41,777 nucleotides of DNA from Bacteroidales bacterium (GCA_017617715.1 JAFZVQ010000001.1:1-41777), one strand, 5' to 3'. Counted from the first letter of the stretch, positions 14,335 to 24,046 are shown. A program made the numbers and translations. The notes: a model not told the origin generated them from the sequence alone.

Positions 14335-17319
14335 ATGAAGTCCGCCCTGAAACATATTGCAGTTCTTGCCTGCCTGCTGCTGTCCGCCGCCGTGCTGGCC
14401 CAGCCCTATACCGTGAAGGGCACGGTCACCGACAAGGCCACCGGCGAGCCCGTCGAGTTCGCCACCGTGGTGCTCGAAGCCTCCGAACAGTGGGCCGTGG
14501 CAGACGCCCAGGGCCGCTTCAGCATCCCTGGCGTGAAGGTGCCCAAGACGGTAATCACCGCCTCCTGCCTGGGCTACGTGAGCTATTCTATCGAAATCAC
14601 CGTCAGCAAGGACATCGACAACCTCAGGATACGCATGGACCAGGACAACCTTGCCCTCGAGAAGGCTGTCGTGACCGCAAAGGAGAACGAAAGTGCAGCC
14701 ACCACGTCCCGTACCATTGACAAAGCCGCCCTGGAGCACATGCAGGTGATGAACGTCACCGACATATCCAGCCTGCTGCCGGGCGGCGCCACGTCCTCCG
14801 CGGTGCTCACTTCCGAACAGCAGTTCAACATTCGCGCCGGCACTGGCGAAAGCGGCAACTCTTCTTTCGGCACCGCCGTGGAAGTGGACGGCGTGCGCCT
14901 CTCCAACAACGCCACCTACGTGGACTTCAAGTCGAACGGCGTAAAGGGAGTGTCCACCAACAACATAGCATCCGCCAACGTGGAATCGGTGGAAGTCATT
15001 TCCGGTGTGCCTTCCGTGGAATACGGCGATATGTCCTCCGGCGTGGTGAAAATCAACACCAAGAAAGGCAAGACCCCCTGGTCCGTGACCATGTCCACCA
15101 GCCCGCGCACGAAGCAGGTCTCCGTGAGCAAGGGCTTCGGCCTTGGACAGACAGGCAGCGGCGCCTCCCGCGGTGTGCTTAACACCAGCCTGGAATACAC
15201 CCGTTCGATCTCAGAACAGATGTCGCCCTACACTTCCTACCTGCGCCGGCAGCTGTCCCTGACCTACAGCAACACAATCTCCTCCGGCATCTTCCAGTCC
15301 AAGCCACTCAGGCTCACCGCTGGCGTGACCGGCAACCTCGGCGGCCTTGACAACTCCGCCGACCCCGACAAATTCTCCGAAACCTTCGTAAGGCAGCGCG
15401 ACAACGCCATCAGGGCCAATTTCAACGCCGGCTGGCTGCTGAGCCTCGACTGGATCACCAATATCGAATTCAGCGCTTCCGCAGCCCTCAGCGACAAACA
15501 GTCCCGGGAGAACAAGCTCTACCATGAAAGCGTCGCCATGACGGCAATGCATGCCAGGGAAGAGGGCTACTACATGTCCGAGCCCTACAGCGCAGGCGAC
15601 GCCAACAACGCCGTGATGGTTGCACCCGGCAGCTGGTACAACACCATGTGCGTCGATGACCGCCCCCTCACCACGAAGATGACCCTGAAAGCCAACTGGG
15701 CCCACAATTTCGGAGCGGTGAGTAACAAAGTCAAGGCCGGAGCCGACTGGAGCCACGACCGCAACCTCGGCGTGGGCCTGTATTCCGAAGATTTCCCCAC
15801 GGCTCCATCCTATAGGGAATACCGCTACTGCGACAACCCTTCGATGAACAACATCGGCATCTATCTGGAAGACAACCTGATGATTCCGGCGGGGCAGGGA
15901 CGCATCAACCTGATAGCCGGCTTGCGAGAAGATATCACCTCCGTGGCCGGTTCGGCATACGGCACCACATCCAGCCTGTCCCCCCGCTTCAATGCCAAAT
16001 ACACTGTGCTCGACCCCAAGCTGAACCGCGACAAATTCATGCGCGAGCTCTCCTTCAGGGGCAGCTGGGGCGTGGCGGTGAAGCAGCCGTCATTCTCGAT
16101 TCTCTATCCCGTGCCGAGTTATTTGGACGTGAACACTTTCGTATCCACCGCCTCCGCCGACAACACAGTCTATCGCGCCTACTACGTGCGCCCCCATACC
16201 ATAGAGTACAACCCCAATCTCCGTTGGCAGAAGAACCACCAGGCCGAATTCGGCATCGACACCGACCTGGCCGGCAACAAAATATCGCTGGTGGCGTACT
16301 ACACGAAGTCGATGGACACCTATAAGCTCATGACCGGCTACGAACGCCTGAGTTATGCCTTCACTAACGTGGCCGACGTGCAGGGCCTCCCCATACCGGC
16401 CGGCGACAGGATCTACAGACTCGACCCTGCGACCGGCGTGGTCACCGTTTCCGACCGCACCGGAGCGCAGCCTGCCCTCGAGGTCAACCATTCTGTCCGC
16501 AAACAGTTCATCAGCACGTCCACCGAGGTGAACCAGAACAGCCCGCTGAACCGTTTCGGCCTTGAATGGGTGGTGGTCTTCAAGGAGATCCGTCCCATCC
16601 ACACGACTATTAGGGTGGACGGCAACTTCTATTCCTATCGCAGCTACAATACCGACATCGAGGCCTATTGCCCGAGCACTACGGCCGGCAGCGACGGCCA
16701 GCCGTTCAAATACATCGGCTACTATTTCGGCGGCAACAGTATCGCAAACGGCAAGGAGAGCCGGAGCATCAACAACAACATCACCCTCACGACACATATC
16801 CCGAAGGTCAGGATGATTATCACTATGAAGCTGGAGACCAGCTTGCTGAACTATTCCCGCAGCCTTAGCGAAAGGCCGGACGGCCAGCGCTCCTATGCCC
16901 TCGACAACCGCGCCGAATTCCTTTCGTTCGACGAAAACAATTCCATTTACGGCGATGAGTGCTACACGGTCATGTTCCCGGACTACTATGTGTCCTTCGA
17001 CAACCCCGAGCCGGTGCCGTTCCTCGAGAAGATCAGGTGGGCAAAGACCAACGATCCCGACCTTTACCAGGACCTCTCGAAGCTGGTGGTCACTTCCAAC
17101 TATCTCTACTATTTCAACAAGGACTACATTTCCCCTTACTTCAGCGCCAATTTCAGCGTGACCAAGGAGATTGGAGACATAGCCTCCGTGTCATTCTACG
17201 CAAATAATTTCTTCAACAACATTGGGCAGGTCTATAGCACCAGGACCAATACCTATGCATCCCTCTACAGATTCATTCCCAGATTCTATTACGGACTCAC
17301 TATCAGATTAAAATTCTAA
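14335..17319 (+). CDS. TonB-dependent outer-membrane receptor with carboxypeptidase-regulatory-like domain
   Basis: 994 residues. Signal peptide MKSALKHIAVLACLLLSAAV (cleavage near LAQ). Residues about 25-108 form the CarboxypepD_reg-like beta sandwich (YTVKGTVTDKATGEPVEFAT...GYVSYSIEITV). Residues about 110-235 form the plug (DISSLLPGG, AVEVDGVRLSN, NVESVEVISGVPSVEYGDMS). The rest is a 22-strand barrel ending in an aromatic residue (YYGLTIRLKF). It lacks a SusD partner; instead it is followed by a DUF4876 lipoprotein and a DUF6850 barrel. Receptors of this shape import large nutrients or chelates using TonB energy, but the ligand is not evident. The first two codons lie 54 bp from the divergent S46 start; a weak TACCTTGC -7-like element is at 14317-14324. 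Confidence 0.9.
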   Translation: MKSALKHIAVLACLLLSAAVLAQPYTVKGTVTDKATGEPVEFATVVLEASEQWAVADAQGRFSIPGVKVPKTVITASCLGYVSYSIEITVSKDIDNLRIRMDQDNLALEKAVVTAKENESAATTSRTIDKAALEHMQVMNVTDISSLLPGGATSSAVLTSEQQFNIRAGTGESGNSSFGTAVEVDGVRLSNNATYVDFKSNGVKGVSTNNIASANVESVEVISGVPSVEYGDMSSGVVKINTKKGKTPWSVTMSTSPRTKQVSVSKGFGLGQTGSGASRGVLNTSLEYTRSISEQMSPYTSYLRRQLSLTYSNTISSGIFQSKPLRLTAGVTGNLGGLDNSADPDKFSETFVRQRDNAIRANFNAGWLLSLDWITNIEFSASAALSDKQSRENKLYHESVAMTAMHAREEGYYMSEPYSAGDANNAVMVAPGSWYNTMCVDDRPLTTKMTLKANWAHNFGAVSNKVKAGADWSHDRNLGVGLYSEDFPTAPSYREYRYCDNPSMNNIGIYLEDNLMIPAGQGRINLIAGLREDITSVAGSAYGTTSSLSPRFNAKYTVLDPKLNRDKFMRELSFRGSWGVAVKQPSFSILYPVPSYLDVNTFVSTASADNTVYRAYYVRPHTIEYNPNLRWQKNHQAEFGIDTDLAGNKISLVAYYTKSMDTYKLMTGYERLSYAFTNVADVQGLPIPAGDRIYRLDPATGVVTVSDRTGAQPALEVNHSVRKQFISTSTEVNQNSPLNRFGLEWVVVFKEIRPIHTTIRVDGNFYSYRSYNTDIEAYCPSTTAGSDGQPFKYIGYYFGGNSIANGKESRSINNNITLTTHIPKVRMIITMKLETSLLNYSRSLSERPDGQRSYALDNRAEFLSFDENNSIYGDECYTVMFPDYYVSFDNPEPVPFLEKIRWAKTNDPDLYQDLSKLVVTSNYLYYFNKDYISPYFSANFSVTKEIGDIASVSFYANNFFNNIGQVYSTRTNTYASLYRFIPRFYYGLTIRLKF

Positions 17320-17330
17320 CATCGTATTAT

Positions 17331-18650
17331 ATGAAACGGCTAGTTAGTACGCTCACCGCACTTCTCGCAATCGCTATGATTTCAGGCTGCAAGCCTAAGA
17401 TCGTGGCTGTCGAGATCAACGTCCAGCTGATGTATCAGGATGCCCCCTTTGCCGTCGAAGGCATATTGGTAAGCCTCTCCGATGCCGCGGGCACCGCCAC
17501 GTTCTCTGGTTATTCCGATGCCGCCGGCGTGGCCAAATTCACCGTGAACCCCGGCAACTACATGGCTTCGTCAACCTACAGGGTTATGGAAAACGATAAA
17601 TATGTCGTTTATAACGGTTCTAATTCTACCATTCTTGTGGGGGAAGGAATTCCGGGCAATTTCACTTTACCTTTATCCAAGGTCAGTTCCCAGCCGCTTA
17701 TTATCAAAGAACTCTACTTCGGCGGCTGCCCCAAGGATGACGGCTCCGGAGCTTTCTCCGACGATGCTTATTTCATTATTTACAACAACACCCCGTTTGA
17801 GGTAGATGCCTCCGACTTGGTCATTGGCTCTCTTAATCCCTACAACGGACATTCCAACAACAAATTCTACGGAACCGACAACAAGCTTATCTATGAATCC
17901 GATAACTGGTTGCCGGCCGGTGGCTCCATGTGGTATTTCACCCAACCAGTGAAGATACCGGGTTATTCCCAAATTGTCGTGGCGGTATTCGGCGCAATTG
18001 ACCACAGGGTCACTGTGAAGGCTTCGGTCAACCTGGCCAATCCCGACTACTATTGGATGTCGAACAGCGATATTCCTGCCTATACTAATAAGAAATACGT
18101 CGTGTCGGACCTAATCCCCACCAGCCACTATCTTTCCGGCTTCCAAATCAACAAGGCCAACGCCTGGACGCTTTCCAACAATTCGCCGGCATTTTTCATA
18201 GGCATGATGCCTAAGGCCCAACTTGAGCCGCTGTGCAAAAACACCGCGAATTTCGACCTTACGGGAGGTAACGATGATAGGGGCTGGTCTGTCAAGTTCC
18301 CCAAGGCCAATGTATTAGGTGCTATCGAAGTTTTCAAGTCGGACAAAATCGAGACCAGCAAGCTGCGTTTCTCCTCCGACATCAATACAGGATATGTCGT
18401 CCTCGCCAACCAGTTGGGCTACACCATCTACCGAAACGTTGATAAGGAAGCCACAGAGGCCCTTCCTGAGAACGAAGGCAAACTGGTCTATAATTATGCC
18501 GGAGGCACCCAGGATGTCGAAGGCACCACCGATCCTTCCGGCATCGACGCTGAGGCATCCATAGCCGCCGGCGCCCATATCGTCTATCTCCAGACCAATG
18601 ACTCCGGCAAGGATTTCCACCAGAGGAAAGTCGCTTCGTTGAAGAAATAA
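17331..18650 (+). CDS. DUF4876-type surface lipoprotein
   Basis: 439 residues. Signal MKRLVSTLTALLAIAMISGC with the lipid-anchored Cys at 20. Residues about 27-95 form a carboxypeptidase-regulatory/PEGA-like domain (VEGILVSLSDAAGTATFSGY). Residues about 120-440 resemble a lamin-tail-like beta sandwich typical of DUF4876 (PLIIKELYFGG, DDAYFIIYNN, DASDLVIGS). The gene is 11 bp after the TonB receptor and 9 bp before the DUF6850 barrel, so the three are one operon. A role as the receptor's cell-surface ligand-binding partner, analogous to SusD, is inferred. Codon use is visibly AT-richer than in the neighbours, especially 17580-18480. The function of the family is not established. Confidence 0.75.
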   Translation: MKRLVSTLTALLAIAMISGCKPKIVAVEINVQLMYQDAPFAVEGILVSLSDAAGTATFSGYSDAAGVAKFTVNPGNYMASSTYRVMENDKYVVYNGSNSTILVGEGIPGNFTLPLSKVSSQPLIIKELYFGGCPKDDGSGAFSDDAYFIIYNNTPFEVDASDLVIGSLNPYNGHSNNKFYGTDNKLIYESDNWLPAGGSMWYFTQPVKIPGYSQIVVAVFGAIDHRVTVKASVNLANPDYYWMSNSDIPAYTNKKYVVSDLIPTSHYLSGFQINKANAWTLSNNSPAFFIGMMPKAQLEPLCKNTANFDLTGGNDDRGWSVKFPKANVLGAIEVFKSDKIETSKLRFSSDINTGYVVLANQLGYTIYRNVDKEATEALPENEGKLVYNYAGGTQDVEGTTDPSGIDAEASIAAGAHIVYLQTNDSGKDFHQRKVASLKK

Positions 18651-18659
18651 TCATTTTAG

Positions 18660-20243
18660 ATGAAACTCCGTATCCTGTCGGCAACACTCTGTCTCCTGGC
18701 CATGACCCTCCCGGTCCGTGGCCAGGAAGCGGCAGTGTGCTGCGATTTCTGTTTCGCCACAGGTATCAACCCCCACCTGTCCCTGTCCAATCCCTCGGCC
18801 ATCTCCGCTTTCGGAGGGCACATTTCCATGGCGGAACTGGATTTTCGCAAGGACAACGGCGCCTTGATATCCCTGACGGAATCGCCCGACAGCTACAAGG
18901 CTGGTGCTGCCACGGAGTCTTATTTCAAAGTGTCAGACAAAATCACATTCCACGGACGTCTGTCGTGGTCGTATATCAGCGGCCGCCAGATGGGCGCCCA
19001 GGTGCTTATGGATCCGGACTTCAATCCGGTCAACTTCCTCGAGAGTGACGAAGCAACCGTCGGAGTCAAGAACCGTGAGGACTATTCCATGTTGGGCGCC
19101 ATGTCCTATAAACTCGGCGACAAATGGGCACTTGGCTGCGAAGCTGATTATTCCGCAGCCGACCAAACTAAGGTCAAGGATCCCCGGTTCTCGAATGTGT
19201 GGATGGACCTTGCCCTTAAGTCGGGCTTCAGTTTCACGCCTGCCGACGACAAGCTGCTGGGCGCCTACCTGTTCTACCGAAGCACTATGGAACAGGTGCG
19301 TGGAGGCATATACGGCACCACCGACAAGCAGTACTTCGTCATGGCCGACAAGGGCGGCTTCTTCGGCACCGTCGCTGGATTGTCGGGAGATATCGACTAT
19401 GTGCCGATGACCGAATACAGGCCCATGAAAAATGATTTCTTCGGCTTGTCCCTGCAGGCGCTGACCGGCGCGTGGAGCAATGAACTGGAGGTTTCCTACC
19501 GCATGGGCTATTATGGCAAGCAGGCTTCCGGTTCCGCCACCTACTTTGAGTTCTCGGGGCTGCGGGCCGGCTACGATGGCGGCTTCCTTGCACGCTCCGG
19601 GAGTAATATCCACAAAGCCACGCTGAGCCTGGATTACGAACTGCTCGGCAACGATGAGAACGTGTTCAAGTTTGTGACGCCGTCGGGGCAGGAGACCCGT
19701 GTCGAGTATTCAGGCAAGAACCACATTTTCGACCGTCACATGGCTTCCGCCGCCATTTCTTATGTGTGGCACAAGGGCGCAGACGGATATCTCCCTGAAT
19801 TCAGCATCGGCGCAAACGTCAGCGGCCGTGGCCGTGTCCAGACCACTGTCCTGTATCCTTTCTACAGGAACACCGACTGCTTCACCATCGACGCCGAAGC
19901 CTTTGCAGACCGCAATATACGCAAAGGTGCTTCCGTTTTCTCATTTGGCGGGAAACTGGCTTTCCGCAGCGGCTGGGGCACGCCGAAGGACGATGGCACC
20001 TATGCCACCACCACATCCTCCAACCTGAAGAGTTTCGACAATTATCTTTTCCGTCAGTTCGAATTCGACACCGCCCCTGCCGCCGGCGCCGGCCTGTCGT
20101 TTGCCTACACCCGCATCATTTCGGACAAGGTCGCCCCGTATGTGAAACTGTCCGACTCCTTCTTGATGCTGCTTGCCGAGCCGCAGTATCTCGGAGGCCG
20201 CATCCGAAATGTGGCCCTGATAGCGATAGGCTGCAATTTTTAA
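18660..20243 (+). CDS. DUF6850-type outer-membrane beta-barrel protein
   Basis: 527 residues with signal MKLRILSATLCLLAMTLPVR (cleavage near RGQ). The mature chain is made of long alternating strands separated by polar loops (for example FHGRLSWSYISG, YSMLGAMSYKLG, WALGCEADYSAA, ATLSLDYELLGN) and ends VALIAIGCNF with a terminal Phe, consistent with a 14-18-strand barrel. I match it to DUF6850 from the context of the TonB receptor/DUF4876 trio and the overall pattern; this is moderately sure. It may be a second outer-membrane component of the same import or surface system. Its stop is 6 bp from the convergent DUF4837 stop. Confidence 0.75.
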   Translation: MKLRILSATLCLLAMTLPVRGQEAAVCCDFCFATGINPHLSLSNPSAISAFGGHISMAELDFRKDNGALISLTESPDSYKAGAATESYFKVSDKITFHGRLSWSYISGRQMGAQVLMDPDFNPVNFLESDEATVGVKNREDYSMLGAMSYKLGDKWALGCEADYSAADQTKVKDPRFSNVWMDLALKSGFSFTPADDKLLGAYLFYRSTMEQVRGGIYGTTDKQYFVMADKGGFFGTVAGLSGDIDYVPMTEYRPMKNDFFGLSLQALTGAWSNELEVSYRMGYYGKQASGSATYFEFSGLRAGYDGGFLARSGSNIHKATLSLDYELLGNDENVFKFVTPSGQETRVEYSGKNHIFDRHMASAAISYVWHKGADGYLPEFSIGANVSGRGRVQTTVLYPFYRNTDCFTIDAEAFADRNIRKGASVFSFGGKLAFRSGWGTPKDDGTYATTTSSNLKSFDNYLFRQFEFDTAPAAGAGLSFAYTRIISDKVAPYVKLSDSFLMLLAEPQYLGGRIRNVALIAIGCNF

Positions 20244-20249
20244 TTAAGG

Positions 20250-21230
20250 CTACTGGGCCCACTCCCAGGAATACAGAATCGATTCTACCTGGCGGAGGTA
20301 CTGGCGTTTATCGTACTTAGGTGCATAGACAAAGGCCTCCGCCACGATTATGTCCTTGCCGTCCCTGGAATAGAAGGAATGGGACACGAAGGGGCCGCCC
20401 ATGTAGTCGTTTTCCACTTCCCAGAGACCGCGCACCTGGGCGAAATCGCGTCCGCGGTAGCGCAGGAACTCTATCTGGGGCGGCATGTAGGTGCCGGTGG
20501 TCATCCATGTGTTCTCGAACATCCCGGGCACGTTCTTCTTCAGATACTCGTTGCGGCGGGATATTATCTTAGCGAGGGAGAGCTCGTCGGCGGCGCCGGT
20601 GGCGGGGTACTTGTAGATCAGTATGCCCTGCATCGTGTACTGCTTCTCGTCGGCAATCCAGCCGAAGTCGGATGTGATCTTCTTCAGTTTGTAGCCCATG
20701 GGGAAGTGGGGCGAGCCGCCGAATACTTCCGCCACCTTTGGGGCTATCTCGCGCTCCTCATAACGTATGGAGTTGCGTATCACGCGGTCGCGTTCGGCCT
20801 GCTCGATGAAACTCACCACCGTGCTTCCGTTGTCCGAGAGAAGCTGCGCCGCCCTTTCGGAGTCGGGCGCATTCACCTGCACGAGGCACTGGGGCGCGGC
20901 CCAGACGTCCTGGCGGTACTGAATGGAGCAGGAGTCCACCTGGGGATTGAGGGCAAAATACAGGATGTTGCGGTGCACCTTGAAAAGGTCGCCGAAGCTT
21001 CCCGGGGGCACGTTGACGAGGGAATAAAGGGGCTCTTTCTGCACCAGATAGGGGCAGTCGCAGGCAAGCAGGTCGCGCACCCTTGTGCCGAGGTTGCCTT
21101 CCCAGTCGGCCTTTTCGATGACCACGATTATTTCGCCGGCCTTCCCGCTCACGTTGGGAAGCAGCGCCTTGGTGTTCTTGCATGATGCGAGGGCCAGCAT
21201 GACCATCATCGCCAAAAGTACCTTTTTCAT
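20250..21230 (-). CDS. DUF4837-family lipoprotein
   Basis: 326 residues from the ATG at 21230; a TTG nine bases upstream also reads in frame but is less likely. Signal MKKVLLAMMVMLALASCKN with lipobox ALASC (Cys17). The DUF4837 pattern is visible: GKAGEIIVVIEKADWEG near the start, PPGSFGDLFKVHRNIL, PMGYKLKKITSDFGWI, and a C-terminal YRGRDFAQVRGLWEVEND. Function unknown. It lies 5 bp after rseP and is the last gene of the dxr-rseP operon, an arrangement that may link it to envelope homeostasis. Confidence 0.88.
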   Translation of the reverse strand: MKKVLLAMMVMLALASCKNTKALLPNVSGKAGEIIVVIEKADWEGNLGTRVRDLLACDCPYLVQKEPLYSLVNVPPGSFGDLFKVHRNILYFALNPQVDSCSIQYRQDVWAAPQCLVQVNAPDSERAAQLLSDNGSTVVSFIEQAERDRVIRNSIRYEEREIAPKVAEVFGGSPHFPMGYKLKKITSDFGWIADEKQYTMQGILIYKYPATGAADELSLAKIISRRNEYLKKNVPGMFENTWMTTGTYMPPQIEFLRYRGRDFAQVRGLWEVENDYMGGPFVSHSFYSRDGKDIIVAEAFVYAPKYDKRQYLRQVESILYSWEWAQ

Positions 21231-21235
21231 ATCTG

Positions 21236-22537
21236 TCAATGTATTAATCGTCCAATGTCGTTGCCGAAAGCAAGCACCATGAGTGCCAGCAGCAGCACCA
21301 TCCCTATCATCTGCGTGACCACGAGGAAACGGTCCGAAGGCTTGCGCCCGGTGAGCATTTCATATAGGGTGATCAGTATGTGACCGCCGTCCAGCGCGGG
21401 TATGGGCAGCAGGTTCATGATGCCGAGCATCACGCTGAGCAGCGCCAGTATGTTGAGGAAGCGGAACCAGTCCCAGACGGAAGGGAACACCTGCCCTATG
21501 GCTATGAAGCTGCCGACCGACTTGTATGCGCCGGTGGAGGGGCGGAACAGCAGCCCCAGGTCGCGCACGTAGCCGCTCATGGTCTCCCCGGTGAGGCGCA
21601 GACCGGCGGGAATTGCCTCCAGCAGCGAATACTGGCGGCGCTCAATCTGCGGGAGACGCAGATATACGCCAATCTGCCCGAGCGAATCCACCCGCACCGG
21701 GACGGCAAGGGTGTCGGCGCCACGGAGCACGGTGGCCGTGACCGTGCCGCCGCGATAGTCCGCCAGCACTTCGCGGGCGTCCTGGATGAAGGAAATCTTC
21801 CTGCCTTCGAAAGCGGTCACGCGGTCGCCGGACACCAGCCCGCAGGAGGCGTTGCCGGAGTCGAAGCGCATGGAATCCACCACGAAAGGCACGGCCAGGT
21901 CGAACATCCCGGCGCTGTTGAGGACTTCTCCGATGTAAGCCTGGTCGATGTAGAGGTCGAGGGTGTCGGTGCCGCGCAAAAGCTTGGCCGAGCGCACGTC
22001 GCGTCTTGCCAGGTCGGCCTGCAGCATGCCGAAGTTCTGCGGCTCGTAGCCGTCGAAGCTGATGATGTGGTCTCCCAGCCTGAATCCCATTTCCTGCGCC
22101 AGTTCATTCGGAGCAATCTGCGCATTCTCGTTGCTTATATAGGCTTCGCCCCAGATGCCGGCTATGACTATGTACACCAGCACGGCGAAGATGAAGTTGT
22201 TCACCACGCCTCCGGCCATCACGAAAAGCCGTTTCCAGGCCGGCTTGCTTCGGAATTCCCACTCCTTGGGCTCATGCTTCAGCTGCTCGAGGTCCATGGA
22301 TTCGTCTATCATCCCGGCAATCTTGCAGTAGCCGCCGAAAGGCACCCAGCCTATGCCGAACTCGGTGTCGCCCCAGTGCCACCTGGCAAGCGCTTTGCCG
22401 CCGGCATCGAAGAATAGGTAGAATTTGTCCACCTTGATCCCGAACAGGCGGGCCCACAGGAAATGCCCCAGCTCATGCACGATTATGAGCAGGGAAAGGG
22501 CGAGTATGACCTGGAGGGTCTTAATTAATGCAACCAT
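21236..22537 (-). CDS. rseP: RIP zinc metalloprotease RseP
   Basis: 433 residues. The catalytic motif HELGH lies at residues 21-25 inside the first membrane helix (His21, Glu22, His25), and the second zinc ligand motif NLLPIPALDGGH lies near 380-392 in a late helix. Between them are a PDZ-like region (about 130-230, containing GDHIISFDGYEP) and a further hydrophobic stretch. This site-2 protease cleaves anti-sigma factors and signal-peptide remnants within the membrane. In Bacteroidota the targets are poorly known. It overlaps dxr by 17 bp, so translation is coupled. Confidence 0.95.
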   Translation of the reverse strand: MVALIKTLQVILALSLLIIVHELGHFLWARLFGIKVDKFYLFFDAGGKALARWHWGDTEFGIGWVPFGGYCKIAGMIDESMDLEQLKHEPKEWEFRSKPAWKRLFVMAGGVVNNFIFAVLVYIVIAGIWGEAYISNENAQIAPNELAQEMGFRLGDHIISFDGYEPQNFGMLQADLARRDVRSAKLLRGTDTLDLYIDQAYIGEVLNSAGMFDLAVPFVVDSMRFDSGNASCGLVSGDRVTAFEGRKISFIQDAREVLADYRGGTVTATVLRGADTLAVPVRVDSLGQIGVYLRLPQIERRQYSLLEAIPAGLRLTGETMSGYVRDLGLLFRPSTGAYKSVGSFIAIGQVFPSVWDWFRFLNILALLSVMLGIMNLLPIPALDGGHILITLYEMLTGRKPSDRFLVVTQMIGMVLLLALMVLAFGNDIGRLIH

Positions 22538-23675
22538 CGGCTATCTTCGCTACTTCGGCGTTGGTCTCGAAAATGTCTTCGAGCGAAGGGTTTGCAGCAA
22601 AATTCAAGCCAGCGAGACATTTTTCATTGATGCGCGATATGTCGTAGAATCCGATCTGTCCTTTCAGGTAGGCCGCCACCGCCACTTCGTTGGCCGCATT
22701 GAGGGCGCAGGGAGCGTTCCCGCCCCTTTCTATGGCTTCGAACGCGAGCCTGAGGTTGGGGAAACGGGACAGGTCGGGAGCTTCGAAACTCAGGCTGCCG
22801 AGCTGCGCGAAGTCGAGCTTGCGGTTGCCCACGGTGATGCGGGCGGGGAAGGAAAGGGCGAAGCCTATGGGCTCTCGCATGTCGGGACAGCCGAGCTGCG
22901 CTATGACGGCGCCGTCGGTGAACTCCACCATGGAATGGATGATGGATTCAGGATGCACCACCACGTTGATGTCTTTCGGGGCCACGTCGAAGAGCCAGCG
23001 GGCCTCGATGACTTCGAAGCCTTTGTTCATCATGGTGGCGGAGTCTATGGTCACCTTGGCGCCCATGTCCCAGTTGGGGTGCTTCAGGGCGTCGCCGGCC
23101 TTCGCGGCCGCTATCTGCGTCCTGCTCCAGGTGCGGAACGGGCCGCCGGAAGCTGTCAGATGGATTTTTTCGACCGTGTTGCCCTGGGCGCCGAGCAGGC
23201 ACTGGAAGATGGCGGAGTGCTCGGAATCCACCGGGAGTATCACGGCGCCGTGCTCGCGCATGGTCCTGGTCACGAGGGCGCCGGCGGCGACCAGCGTCTC
23301 CTTGTTGGCGAGGGCCACTATCTTGCCGGCTTCGAGCGCGGCGAGGGTGGGGCGGAGGCCGCTGAAGCCCACCATCGCGCCCACGACTATGTCCACGCCG
23401 TCGCCGCGGACCAGCGAGCACAGGCTGTCCACTCCGGCCCAGACTTTGGAGTCGCTGTCGCGCAAGGCCTCGCAGACGGCCTCGTAGCGCGCTTCGTTGC
23501 AGATCACGACGTTATTGACATCGAACTCCCTGGCCTGCGCCGCAAGCAGTTCAGCGTTGTTGTTGGCGGAGATAAGCTCCACTTCGAAGAGGTCCCGGTG
23601 CTGGCGCACCACGTCGAGTGTCTGTGTGCCTATGGATCCGGTGGACCCAAGTATGGCTATCTTTCTTTTTTTCAT
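22521..23675 (-). CDS. dxr: 1-deoxy-D-xylulose-5-phosphate reductoisomerase
   Basis: 384 residues. NADPH-binding GSTGSIG at residues 10-16, the metal/substrate motifs VDSEHSAIFQ and TASGGPFR, and MNKGFEVIEA with the catalytic-loop HPESIIHSMV region are all intact. The enzyme converts DXP to MEP, the committed step of non-mevalonate isoprenoid synthesis. Length is typical (about 385-400). Its ATG overlaps the preceding stub's stop by 4 bp and it is followed by rseP, the dxr-rseP pairing common in Bacteroidota. Confidence 0.97.
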   Translation of the reverse strand: MKKRKIAILGSTGSIGTQTLDVVRQHRDLFEVELISANNNAELLAAQAREFDVNNVVICNEARYEAVCEALRDSDSKVWAGVDSLCSLVRGDGVDIVVGAMVGFSGLRPTLAALEAGKIVALANKETLVAAGALVTRTMREHGAVILPVDSEHSAIFQCLLGAQGNTVEKIHLTASGGPFRTWSRTQIAAAKAGDALKHPNWDMGAKVTIDSATMMNKGFEVIEARWLFDVAPKDINVVVHPESIIHSMVEFTDGAVIAQLGCPDMREPIGFALSFPARITVGNRKLDFAQLGSLSFEAPDLSRFPNLRLAFEAIERGGNAPCALNAANEVAVAAYLKGQIGFYDISRINEKCLAGLNFAANPSLEDIFETNAEVAKIADGCIN

Positions 23676-24046
23676 TTCCCTAATGAATCTGCCGCTTCTT
23701 TCGCCTGAAGCAGGCTGTCGATGTTGAGGGTGGTGTCGCCTGCAAGGACACGGGAAAGGTTCTCTGAATACAGTTTCCAGCGCGTCAGGGCGCTTTCCAG
23801 GGAATCTATCTTGATGGCGTTGTCCACTGCGACCCTGCGGAAATGGGCGTCAGGGTAGCCTGGAATGGTGGTGCGCAAAGGCGTCAGCGCTATCAGGGCG
23901 TAGAGTCCGCCCACCACGACCACGAACGCCGTCACCACCCTGAGGATGAATCCCAGGCGGCTGAAACGGAACTGGCGTATCATCCTGTGGGTGTCGTCTT
24001 CCACCAGGCTGAGCCGGTATGATTTATTCAGATTGTTTTTCCCCAT
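23672..24046 (-). CDS. M23-peptidase-like N-terminal stub, membrane anchored
   Basis: 124 residues: a short polar start (MGKNNLNKSYRLSLVEDDTH), a single hydrophobic helix at about 36-52 (VVTAFVVVVGGLYALIAL), then a periplasmic segment with a coiled-coil-like helix. The first 60 residues resemble the start of Bacteroidota M23 peptidases, but the chain stops at SLGK before any HxxxD or HLH zinc motifs, so no peptidase domain exists. Either a natural short family or a truncated gene; the clean 4-bp overlap with dxr favours a maintained short gene. Confidence 0.65.
   Translation of the reverse strand: MGKNNLNKSYRLSLVEDDTHRMIRQFRFSRLGFILRVVTAFVVVVGGLYALIALTPLRTTIPGYPDAHFRRVAVDNAIKIDSLESALTRWKLYSENLSRVLAGDTTLNIDSLLQAKEAADSLGK

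Noticed and set aside
14281-14739. N-terminal extension of the S46 gene
   Set aside because: Overlaps the receptor coding region; the ATG at 14280 starts a clean signal peptide.
14335-20243. SusC/SusD polysaccharide-utilisation locus
   Set aside because: No SusD homolog, glycoside hydrolase or hybrid sensor nearby; partners are DUF4876 and DUF6850.
20244-20249. Terminator between DUF6850 and DUF4837 genes
   Set aside because: Six-base gap; the GGGCCC just inside the coding end is too short to form a convincing hairpin with a T-run.
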